NCBI GenBank assembly: GCA_016840025.1
Contig: JAEOTF010000090.1
Coordinates: 8,821 to 72,820 of the forward strand
Origin: Candidatus Hodarchaeota archaeon
GTDB lineage: Archaea > Asgardarchaeota > Heimdallarchaeia > Hodarchaeales > YT1-039
Length of the DNA: 64,000 nt
Reading direction: 5' to 3'
Shown one piece after another: positions 42,617-51,186 of the stretch. The position numbers and the translations under genes are program-made. Each line of letters begins with the position of its first letter. Position 1 is the first letter of the stretch. Under the pieces are notes generated by a model. That model did not search any database and had not been told where the DNA came from. It was given only the letters and a program-made list of their open reading frames with translations.

Positions 42617-43260
42617 GCGTATAGACAATAATAGAGCACTATTTTAAGGGTATACATACATTACCCCCTTTTTTTTCTTTACCCTACTCAAAATACGTTT
42701 TTTCCCTTTTATTATCAATAGCTTAGTTTGAAAGGCTAATATTAATGATTAATTGTTTTTAATAAGGTATATTGTTCCTCCCTGCTTATTTTTCGAGATT
42801 TAATTTATTCTATTATTGTTAATCTTTCTTAAAGGGTCATTATAAAAGTCTATGGACATTTATCTTAAAGCTAAGCCAGATAACACTATATGTATTAACT
42901 TAAAATCCCTTTATTCTGGTAAAAACAATCAGAAATTTTACTAATGCGTATTTATAAGAGAAAAAGTATTTAAACTAAATATAGATGCGTATTTTCCCAA
43001 ATTATCTGCTGATATTCCCAAAAATTCCTTAGAAATTTCTGTCATACTCAGGTATTACACTAACAACTGGATTATAATTCATGAACTTTCTTCAAGAAGT
43101 GAATTTATTCTCTTCAACAGGGCGAGGCTCAGCTTTCAGAGAAAAAACATCTGAATTCACTATTCTCATGACTTCGGTAACTAACTTATGTCTAGAATGA
43201 CGAAAAAATACTGTGATTACTGAAAGCAGATGATTTGATCTATAGAGAGGTGGATAAATA
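42617..43260 (+). promoter_or_regulatory. Intergenic region with the leader of the second subtilase
   Basis: No gene is visible. A hairpin plus T-run near 42648-42680 ends copy 1. From about 42950 on, the sequence is a diverged copy of the leader at 41085-41356, ending TATAGAGAGGTGGATAAATAATG. TATA-like AAGTATTTAAAC near 42963 is at the same relative place as in copy 1. Conservation of a long leader implies regulation rather than chance. Confidence 0.6.
42648..42680 (+). terminator. Terminator after the first subtilase
   Basis: GGGTA at 42648-42652 pairs with TACCC at 42662-42666, and CCCTTTTTTTTCTTT follows. It starts about 30 bases after the stop codon. The T-run is the main archaeal stop signal. 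Confidence 0.6.
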
Positions 43261-44733
43261 ATGAGAAAAATAATATTACCGACAGCTATCGTAGTTGTGA
43301 TGTTAATTGCAATTCTTCCAATAGGCATGGCACCAATAGAAGTCAAGGCCTCGACTCCAACTTTACCATCACAACCGATGTTTATGGATTATACTGCTAA
43401 TCCTGCAAGAGTGGAATGTTGGAATACTTGGCAATGTGATACACCCCCAGGCACCGTACCATTCAATGTAGACATGACTGATGCCGAGAAGGTCTGCGTA
43501 GATGGCGAAGATGTTTATGTGGCAGTTCTTGACACAGGTTTGTTGTCTAATTATCTACAGTTCTTCCCAGAAGGTATGGTAGATGTTGTAGAAGAATGGG
43601 GTATCGGTTTCAGCCATGATGTCTACTATGTAGGGTCTGGTGGCGATTGGGACGCAGAAGGGCTATTTTCTTATGGACCCCTACATGCTGATCGTGGCTT
43701 TTTGACTTATGACTACGGTAATCCGCTTATTACCTACTACCCACCCGGCGGTTTTTGGCTAGCTTACCCGTTCGGGAGTGGTCATGGTACACATGTTGCA
43801 AGTATTATCACTGGTTGGCAGCTTGATAGGCCCGACGGCACTTTCTGGGTTAGAGGAGTAGCTCCAAAAGTTAAATTAATACCAGTCCTTGTATTGGATG
43901 ACTGGATAGAGTTTACCCCTGAAGGAGCTGGCTATTGGTGGTCTGGTGGTACCGATGAAATGGTCGCTGCTGGCATCCGATACATCGGTGATCTAGCCAA
44001 AGAACACGGCATAAAAATCGTCATTAACTTAAGCCTTGGAAGTTATTCCCCATCTGCCCTAGAAGAAGAAGCTATAGACTATGCTATTGACCAAGGGGTG
44101 ATCCTCGTTGCTGCTGCAGGTAATGAAGGGTACGAGCAGTTGAGTTGGCCAGCTGCGTTCCCCCAAATGATTTCAACAGCTGCAGCAGGCTGGACACATG
44201 AATACTACCGCTATGGTACAGGTGATCCCGATCCCTGGTACTGGTGGATAGACGATGTACCTGAAAACTTGTGGACTGAAGATTTATGGGGTAACGAATT
44301 CCAAGTATATCTCACAGACTTTAGTTCACGACCCAACCCAGATTTAGGACAAGAATCTTGGCATTTAGACATTGCTGCTCCTGGAGCAGGGGTGAAAGGA
44401 CCGTATAAACCATATGGTTCAGGTGATTGGGGCTATTACTCAGTCTGGGGTACAAGCCAAGCTAGCCCGCATGCCGCGGGTATCGCTGCTCTGGTACTTG
44501 ACAAATATCCTAACGTAGACCAACATGGCATGGAACTTTGCCTAAAGGCAGCTGGGTTTTTCAACCGTATGACAAAATGGTGTGAGAAAGAGAGAACCGC
44601 GACTATCTTTGATATTTTCACATTTGATCTCTTAGACTTCTCTTGGGGCTGGAACGAATATGGTACTGGTCTAGTACAGGCTGATGCGTCTCTTTGGATA
44701 GGCAAATTTATGTTTGGTCGTCGATGGTGGTAG
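43261..44733 (+). CDS. Secreted subtilisin-like serine protease (S8), copy 2
   Basis: A 490-residue preprotein with signal peptide KIILPTAIVVVMLIAILPIGM. The triad is D91 (VLDTG), H175 (GHGTHVA) and S399 (GTSQASPHAAG); oxyanion N288 lies in AAAGNEG. It is larger than copy 1 because of extra loops before His, rich in Gly, Trp and Tyr. It probably functions outside the cell in peptide scavenging. It has the same leader as copy 1 and its own hairpin terminator downstream. Confidence 0.9.
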   Translation: MRKIILPTAIVVVMLIAILPIGMAPIEVKASTPTLPSQPMFMDYTANPARVECWNTWQCDTPPGTVPFNVDMTDAEKVCVDGEDVYVAVLDTGLLSNYLQFFPEGMVDVVEEWGIGFSHDVYYVGSGGDWDAEGLFSYGPLHADRGFLTYDYGNPLITYYPPGGFWLAYPFGSGHGTHVASIITGWQLDRPDGTFWVRGVAPKVKLIPVLVLDDWIEFTPEGAGYWWSGGTDEMVAAGIRYIGDLAKEHGIKIVINLSLGSYSPSALEEEAIDYAIDQGVILVAAAGNEGYEQLSWPAAFPQMISTAAAGWTHEYYRYGTGDPDPWYWWIDDVPENLWTEDLWGNEFQVYLTDFSSRPNPDLGQESWHLDIAAPGAGVKGPYKPYGSGDWGYYSVWGTSQASPHAAGIAALVLDKYPNVDQHGMELCLKAAGFFNRMTKWCEKERTATIFDIFTFDLLDFSWGWNEYGTGLVQADASLWIGKFMFGRRWW

Positions 44734-44795
44734 TAACACCCTAAATGCTATTGAGCCGATTGCATTAGGATTTGAGATTAGAAGACCATACTTTT

Positions 44796-44827
44796 GGTGG
44801 GTATCATCCCACCTTACTTTTCTTTTT
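44796..44827 (+). terminator. Terminator after the second subtilase
   Basis: GGTGGG at 44796-44801, a TATCAT loop and CCCACC at 44808-44813 make a six-pair stem, followed by TTACTTTTCTTTTT. It lies 63 bases after the stop codon. Confidence 0.65.
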
Positions 44828-45286
44828 GAAATCAATCTAGATAAGTAGTGAGAATATTTAAATAGATTATAATTACTTTTTTCGCTAATTAAAATTATAT
44901 TTTCTTTAAGTAAAATGATAAACTCGTTTTAAGTACTCAATAAACGGGTAAAATCATTCGAGTTCTTTTTTACCTAAACAGAATCATCTATAACCCCAAC
45001 ATTAGAATAAACTATGTCATCTGGTTTTCTTGAGTCTGTTAACTATATGTAATTAACAACATATTGTATTATGTAATATATAACAGTATCGAACATAAAA
45101 GAATTTAAATAGTAAAATTAATGTTCTATCTAAGAATGTAGAGGATAATATCATAGTTATCTTCTCTCTCATTAGAACCCCTCTCCTTTTTTTTTCTGTC
45201 TAAGAGATAGTGTACACATTAGTTAATCCTTTATTTTAAATTTTAAACCTTTTAATACCGATATTTTTAAAAAAGAAAATTGTAGA

Positions 45287-45320
45287 AGCCCGAAAGGGTT
45301 GGAAATTAATGCTAATTTCC
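45287..45320 (+). promoter_or_regulatory. Two adjacent hairpins in the leader of the M6-like protease
   Basis: AGCCC-GAAA-GGGTT is a small stem capped by a GNRA-type tetraloop, followed directly by GGAAATTA-ATGC-TAATTTCC, a perfect eight-pair stem with a four-base loop. They end 30 bases before the TTG start. The pair may act as an RNA thermometer-like or mRNA-stability element; function is unknown. Confidence 0.4.
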
Positions 45321-45349
45321 AAATCACAACATTTTGAGAGGTAAACTCG

Positions 45350-47386
45350 TTGAGAGCACAAAAAATTTCTTGCATTTTGACAATAGTTTTTGTACTAAAT
45401 ATCGCGGGTATAGCTATACAAGCTGAAGGCAGTGTAACACAGGCACTTCCAGCGTATCAACCAATGGATATTGGTCCGAAGCTTCGAGATAGTGATTATC
45501 AGGTTGACATTCATTTGGATCCAATGCCTGCTTCAGAATCTTCTGTAGAAGAAGCAGGTACAGACAGTCTTACCATTCTAGATGAAAAACTCATGTTATG
45601 GTACGATGATATATCTGGTCTTTGGTTAGATTGGTATTACCTAGTAGCGGAAGGAGAATTCACTGAAATTTGGGTACAAATAGATATGAGTTATCCTGCA
45701 GGTGATCCAAGACCTGCTCCTGTTGTAACTCAAGAGCAAGTTGACTATCTATTGAATGAATTTGAAAGCAACATTTATTCGACTGACACCGACTACTTCG
45801 GAACCCCAAACTTCCATGATGGTAGTAATGCGCCTCTAGCAGCTATGTTAGGTCTTCCCGAGGATTATTACTATAGTCCTGAGGGAAAAAAAATGATTAT
45901 GGTCTCCAATATTGGAGATGAGATGTATTATGATCCTGACTATCCTTACTTCATTATTGGCTTCTATTGGGGTACTTATGAATATTACTTCAATAGAAAC
46001 ATCATAAATATCGATGGCGACTTCTGGGAAGCTTATACAGGTTTAGAAGGTGATACGGTATACGAGGGTACGATAGCCCACGAGTACCAACATCTTATCC
46101 ATGACGACTATAATCCTGATGATGGGAACATGATGAATGAAGGCTGTTCGACGTTTGCTGAATGGCTTTGTGGTTATGGAGTCCCATGGGGTGATATTAA
46201 CAGCTATTTAGCTACTCCCGACAATTCACTTACAGCGTGGAGTGACCATGGTGGTATTAATATCTTAGCTGATTATGGGCAGGCATTTCTCTGGGCAATG
46301 TACTTAAATGATCACTTTGGACCCGAATTTTTGGGTCAATTTGTCCAAGCAGGAATTCCTGGAGTAGAAGGTCTTAATACTCTAATGGCTCCGTACACCT
46401 TCGATCAAGTGTTTCACGATTGGCGAATTGCTAATCTCATTCATTCGGACTATCCAGGATGCGGCAGATATAATTACAAATCGATTGACCTTGGTAGTGC
46501 GGATGCGGATAGTATAAGGGTGTACGAGGTTGAAGGTGTACCAGTTCCATGGACTGCGGGTACAGACTTTGGCACCACAATCACAATCTTAGACTATGAC
46601 ACAGAAGTATCAATGATAGCGTCTTATGGTTCAGATTATATAGAATTCACCAAATGGAAGCGTAAATACTGGAGCAAATTCCTATTCTTTGATGGCGACG
46701 ATGAGGCTATCTTCGGTTGGCAGTTAACCGATACAGGTGAGTGGTATACAGGTCCATTTGAATGGGATGCAGATAACCTTGCGAACACGCTTTTATTTGG
46801 AGAAGCATATGTAGATCCAACGGACCCATATCTAAGGATAAGTACTGACTGGCTTATTGAAGACCATTGGGATTATGGCTTCATCCAGGTCTCTACAGAC
46901 AGTGGAGAGACATGGAATTCACTTACAAATGAGTACACGACAGCTGTGGATCCAGGTACACACCCCGACATCATTGCTAACCTTTATGGGCTCACAGGCG
47001 TGAGCGGTGGGTACGTAGATATGTCGTTTGATCTTACGGCATATGTAGGACAAACAGTGCTTATCGGGTTTCGGTACATGACTGACTGGTATACAACATG
47101 GCCCGGTTGGTACATTAGTGACGCAAGCGTAAGTGGGACAGAGCTAGATCTTGATGTAATTTATCCTGAAGCTGAGTTCATGGTTTCCGTTGTTTATAAA
47201 TACAAATGCAGAGGTAACTACTATTATTATGTAAAAGACATGCATCTTTGTGATGAGAGCAATTTTGGTATCAAATTTGTTCCAGTCTCTAAGCCTGCTT
47301 CTATAATCTTAGTAGTTAGTCCTATAATGCCCAATGGCTTCACGGATTATAGCTTTAAAGTACCTTTATGGAATTGGTGTGATTAA
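45350..47386 (+). CDS. Secreted M6-like (immune inhibitor A-like) metalloprotease
   Basis: A 678-residue protein beginning with TTG and a signal peptide (ISCILTIVFVLNIAGIAIQAE). The zinc motif is HEYQHLIH at 244-251, with a downstream Glu in MNEGCSTFAEW near 264, as in M6-like peptidases of the HEYQH type. A later beta-sandwich (about residues 470-600, FIQVSTDSGETWNSL and VLIGFRYMTDWYTTWPGWYISD) resembles the immune inhibitor A accessory jelly-roll. It should be exported. It follows the two subtilases, making a three-protease island, and ends facing the helicase gene. Confidence 0.82.
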   Translation: MRAQKISCILTIVFVLNIAGIAIQAEGSVTQALPAYQPMDIGPKLRDSDYQVDIHLDPMPASESSVEEAGTDSLTILDEKLMLWYDDISGLWLDWYYLVAEGEFTEIWVQIDMSYPAGDPRPAPVVTQEQVDYLLNEFESNIYSTDTDYFGTPNFHDGSNAPLAAMLGLPEDYYYSPEGKKMIMVSNIGDEMYYDPDYPYFIIGFYWGTYEYYFNRNIINIDGDFWEAYTGLEGDTVYEGTIAHEYQHLIHDDYNPDDGNMMNEGCSTFAEWLCGYGVPWGDINSYLATPDNSLTAWSDHGGINILADYGQAFLWAMYLNDHFGPEFLGQFVQAGIPGVEGLNTLMAPYTFDQVFHDWRIANLIHSDYPGCGRYNYKSIDLGSADADSIRVYEVEGVPVPWTAGTDFGTTITILDYDTEVSMIASYGSDYIEFTKWKRKYWSKFLFFDGDDEAIFGWQLTDTGEWYTGPFEWDADNLANTLLFGEAYVDPTDPYLRISTDWLIEDHWDYGFIQVSTDSGETWNSLTNEYTTAVDPGTHPDIIANLYGLTGVSGGYVDMSFDLTAYVGQTVLIGFRYMTDWYTTWPGWYISDASVSGTELDLDVIYPEAEFMVSVVYKYKCRGNYYYYVKDMHLCDESNFGIKFVPVSKPASIILVVSPIMPNGFTDYSFKVPLWNWCD

Positions 47387-47464
47387 TACTAGAAACGGTC
47401 TGTTTCACAAGAAAAATCTCTCATCCCTTTTTTTCCTTTTTTTCTTTTTCTAAAAACATGGTTT

Positions 47465-49918
47465 TTATAAATTGAAAGTGGTCTGCCAGAATCCACTAAC
47501 TGTTTCGATTGGATTCAATGTTTTTTCAATTTTCCAATCTTTAGGTAAGACATTATAATAATAAGGCGTATTAAATCGTTTTCCCATTAGTAAAACGAAA
47601 CCTTTATCGGTCGCGGACCTAAAAATCCGTCCTGCTGCCTGTACTACTCTATTCATTCCAATGTTTCGATAAGCGTACTCAAATCCCTTACCATACGTGT
47701 CTTGGAAGTAGTTTTTGATCAGCTCTTGTTCATATGAGAACATTGGAAGTCCAGGTCCCACAACAAATGCTCCTACCGCCATTTCTCCTGGATAATCCAC
47801 TCCTTCGCTAAATATTCCACCATGGACCCCAAGGAGTAGATTCTTATTCTTAGATCGCCTGAGTTCTGCCAAAAACTTCCTCCTTTTTCTCGTACTCATT
47901 TCTTTTTCTTGGATCAAGAGGTTGATAGATAAATCCTCTTCTAACTTCTTCTTAACCTCTTCTAGAAATTTAAAACTTGGGAAAAATGCTAGGTAGTTAC
48001 CTTTTCGTACTTTGGTACAATCCCTAATGATGTCAGCGATCTGGCCGTAAAAATTATCTCGTTCTTTATATTTTGTAGATACATAGGGATAGATAATATA
48101 TTGACGATTTTCCAATGGAAAAGGAGATGAATACTCTTCCATCTGTGTATTTTTGGGAAAACCAAGCATTTGCCGAAAATACTCCAAAGGAGATAGTGTC
48201 GCTGATTGTGCTATTACCCCATGAAATCCCTTGATCCGTTGAGCGAGTTTTGGTGCTGCACATTTACACAGAATTTTTAAAATGCCCTCATCCGCATCGT
48301 AGATGTAAGAAAACTCATTAGTTTTGCTTTCTAATAGAACACTATGAAACCATCTTAATTCGGTAGCGAAGACCAACATTGGATCTTGGGGTGGTGGTGG
48401 TTGACCAAATTCTTTATTGAATTCCCGTACAAATTCAAAGACAAACTCATCGAGTTGTTGCTGAATTGTGGTTATTTTTTCCTCATCCAATGGGACTATT
48501 CCGCATTTTCTTTTATTAAATTCTTTAGTATACTTCGTCAGGTTTTGTATATAGAGATAGAGATCTTGCAATAACTCTAATCCCTTTTTATAGAACTCTT
48601 CAGAATCAAATAATGATTTCAGGTGATTTTCGACTTCCCAGATATTTCGTAATGATATTATGGGCGAATAATACTCTGTAGCTCGAAATGGAAGATTATG
48701 ACTTTCATCTACTATCAGAACGGAATCGTTGTAAGGTTTATCAAAAAATCTACGCAGAAAAACATTAGGATGAAAAACATAATTATAATCTCCAACAATC
48801 ACATCACAAAATAATGATATGTCTAGGGATAGTTCAAAAGGACACGTTTCTACTTCTTCCGCCTTTTTTTTCACATCTTTTGCGTCAATTACTTTTCTTG
48901 CGAGTAATTCCTCTATAGCTTCAGTAAAATCTTGCGTATTATAATTTTCCAATAGTGAACAAAATTGTGGATCACAAATATAATCGGAATTCAGGCAAAG
49001 TTTTTCCTTGGCAGTGAGTATGATCCCTCGAACGTCCGATCCTTTCTTTACCATTCTTCGTAGGGTATCTTTGTATATTTTCTGCTGAGTGGTCTTACTT
49101 GTTACAACAAATACACGGAAGTTCTTTTTAAGCGCAACTTTTACAGTAGGATATAGTGTGCCCACTGTTTTACCCAATCCAGATGGAGCTGAAATGAGCA
49201 AGCATTTACCTTTTTCAATCGTACTCTCAGCTTGTTCAATTATTTTATCCTGTTCAGGTCTATATTTTGAAAAAGGAAATATAACTGTAGAAGATCGAGA
49301 TCTTTGATTCGATTTTATCTGTTGTTCTGTCTTCCAATGTTCCAATATCTCTTTAATGCGTAGTTGAATCAATGAGGTTTGATCTTCAAGAGGGATCTCT
49401 ATTGTTCTTGTGTTTTCGGACACTAATTCGATTAAAACAAGTTGACAACGAACATTATTACCCTGTTCTCTAAGGATATGCCCATAAATCTGAAGTTGAA
49501 GGGTATATGCCTTTGCAGAGGAAGCTTCCATATCAAAATTAGATAAATCCATGACGGATTTGATTTCTTCGATAATTACTTCATTCTCTTCTTCATAAAA
49601 ACCATCAATTCTGCCTGTAATTATTACGGTCCAATTATTAACATTTGTCGTAAATTTAACATGTTTCTCCGCTTGATATTGGGTTTTGATTTGATGAGTA
49701 GGTTCATATTCGTCTCTTTCTTCTAAGTCAGTCCTTCCTTCCTGTTTTTGTATTTCAGTTCTTTTTTTTGCCTTTTCTTGATGAATTTGATGTATTTTTT
49801 GTCCCATTGATCTTCTTAGACGGGCAGGAATTGGTGAATATCCCCGACTCGAGATAAATCCAAAAGCAAGCTCTCTTACGGATACCTGTATTTCTTGTTT
49901 AGATTCATCAACTTTCAA
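47465..49918 (-). CDS. PD-(D/E)XK nuclease fused to an XPD/DinG-type Fe-S helicase
   Basis: An 817-residue protein. Residues 90-200 look like a RecB/Cas4-type nuclease: GRIDGFYEEENEVIIEEIKS supplies D and E-x-K, and LQLQIYGHILRE the QxxxY motif. Then comes a superfamily 2 helicase with Walker A APSGLGKT near 243-251, cysteines consistent with an Fe-S cluster (KLCLNSDYICDPQFC and later ETCPF), DESH in VLIVDESHNLP and motif VI QAAGRIFRS. Domain order is nuclease then helicase. It should unwind and cut DNA in repair. The Cys pattern fits XPD/DinG but needs a structure check. It stands alone on the minus strand. Confidence 0.85.
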   Translation of the reverse strand: MKVDESKQEIQVSVRELAFGFISSRGYSPIPARLRRSMGQKIHQIHQEKAKKRTEIQKQEGRTDLEERDEYEPTHQIKTQYQAEKHVKFTTNVNNWTVIITGRIDGFYEEENEVIIEEIKSVMDLSNFDMEASSAKAYTLQLQIYGHILREQGNNVRCQLVLIELVSENTRTIEIPLEDQTSLIQLRIKEILEHWKTEQQIKSNQRSRSSTVIFPFSKYRPEQDKIIEQAESTIEKGKCLLISAPSGLGKTVGTLYPTVKVALKKNFRVFVVTSKTTQQKIYKDTLRRMVKKGSDVRGIILTAKEKLCLNSDYICDPQFCSLLENYNTQDFTEAIEELLARKVIDAKDVKKKAEEVETCPFELSLDISLFCDVIVGDYNYVFHPNVFLRRFFDKPYNDSVLIVDESHNLPFRATEYYSPIISLRNIWEVENHLKSLFDSEEFYKKGLELLQDLYLYIQNLTKYTKEFNKRKCGIVPLDEEKITTIQQQLDEFVFEFVREFNKEFGQPPPPQDPMLVFATELRWFHSVLLESKTNEFSYIYDADEGILKILCKCAAPKLAQRIKGFHGVIAQSATLSPLEYFRQMLGFPKNTQMEEYSSPFPLENRQYIIYPYVSTKYKERDNFYGQIADIIRDCTKVRKGNYLAFFPSFKFLEEVKKKLEEDLSINLLIQEKEMSTRKRRKFLAELRRSKNKNLLLGVHGGIFSEGVDYPGEMAVGAFVVGPGLPMFSYEQELIKNYFQDTYGKGFEYAYRNIGMNRVVQAAGRIFRSATDKGFVLLMGKRFNTPYYYNVLPKDWKIEKTLNPIETVSGFWQTTFNL

Positions 49919-50076
49919 AGATCGTTACCCACTGGATTAAGTTACTAAATGTGAATTAAGCTCATAGATATACCATTTAATGATTTGGAAGAGCTGAACT
50001 CTTGTTTATTAATATGAGGATGACTATTTTGAAAGTGAACTATTACGAAGTAACTGACTTTATTCGCTCTTGTTCA

Positions 50077-51186
50077 TTATATGTTAGTTCCATGAAGTTC
50101 CGCTGGTTTTAAAGGAAGAATATTTATTGTGTTTCTTTGTATCGCTAACTCCTCCCTTTTAATTATCTTCCACATGTTTTTGCATTCACACTCTGGAATT
50201 TCTACTCCTTCCAACGTTTGAGTTAGTGATATTTGCGTTATAGCTTTTAAGATATCTTTGTCACATTTCCTACAGTTGTGGGCACCTCTAATTTTTCCAC
50301 CAGCGGTAGGTTCGCAAATTATCACTGGTTTCTGATTGCTTGTAGCATGAAGTGATGTTAATATCTGAATAATAGACCATAACCAGGGTGGTCTATACTT
50401 ATTCTCATTCCATAGTTTTTCAACTATTGTTCCTTTTTGAACTGTACAAGGATTAATAGATATTTTTTGGATACCTAACTCGGTACATTGCTCTACCGAC
50501 ATCAAAACATCCTGAATGGCTTCTTCTTCAGACAAAAATGGTGGCTTAAGAAGCAAATAAGCTTTAGGGATCAATCCTACATTCAAAATAATATCACAAG
50601 CATTTTCAAAATCCTTAAAACCAAATCCTTTGTTGATTAATTCTTCTCGGATATAGTCATTGCTTGATTCAAGTCCTATTGCTATTTCAATTCGCTTTGA
50701 AGGTGTTAGTTCCTTCAATTCCAATAATTTTTCCTTCGAGATGTATTCTGGACGTGATTCTATGGTTATTTCTATAATACGCGTATCTTCTTCCACTATG
50801 CGGAATATTTTGTCTCTTATCTCTGTAGACACTTCTTCTTCATCTAAAAAACTCCCTGAATTGAAAATTCGTAGAGCTAACGGTCCTTTAAGGTCTTTAA
50901 ATTTATTAATTGCTTTATTAAATTCATCCCATAACTCTCCTTGTGAGATAGGTGTAATAGGTGCATCTTCAATATAACCACACATAAAACACCCCCCATA
51001 TTCTCCCACCGCCCATTTACAACCTTTTGTAGGTAGAATAATAACAATAGCATTCCCTGGTTTTCCATTGAGAGATGTTTCCTCTTGCCATGAAATGCTA
51101 TGATTCCTTTGCGATTTTCCTCTTTGACCTCTATTATGACGAAGTTTGATCGCAAGTGTCTGGTATGAGGAGAGGTTTGAGTTCAT
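50077..51186 (-). CDS. raSEA: Archaeosine biosynthesis radical SAM protein RaSEA
   Basis: A 369-residue Elp3-like radical SAM protein. The Fe-S motif is C56-x9-C66-x2-C69 (GCKWAVGEYGGCFMCGY), typical of the RaSEA/Elp3-like branch. Later Cys motifs (HNCRKCD and ECECK) may bind a second metal. In known archaea RaSEA converts the lysine-tRNA adduct made by ArcS to archaeosine at tRNA position 15. Its start shares one base with the stop end of the ArcS gene, so the two are coupled. Confidence 0.88.
   Translation of the reverse strand: MNSNLSSYQTLAIKLRHNRGQRGKSQRNHSISWQEETSLNGKPGNAIVIILPTKGCKWAVGEYGGCFMCGYIEDAPITPISQGELWDEFNKAINKFKDLKGPLALRIFNSGSFLDEEEVSTEIRDKIFRIVEEDTRIIEITIESRPEYISKEKLLELKELTPSKRIEIAIGLESSNDYIREELINKGFGFKDFENACDIILNVGLIPKAYLLLKPPFLSEEEAIQDVLMSVEQCTELGIQKISINPCTVQKGTIVEKLWNENKYRPPWLWSIIQILTSLHATSNQKPVIICEPTAGGKIRGAHNCRKCDKDILKAITQISLTQTLEGVEIPECECKNMWKIIKREELAIQRNTINILPLKPAELHGTNI

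Larger units (their letters stand above)
44734..45349 (+). promoter_or_regulatory. Intergenic region upstream of the M6-like protease
   Basis: Apart from a terminator at 44796 and two hairpins at 45287-45320, this is AT-rich sequence with no gene seen. It does not share the subtilase leader. A TATA-like AGAATTTAAATAG lies near 45100. Confidence 0.45.
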
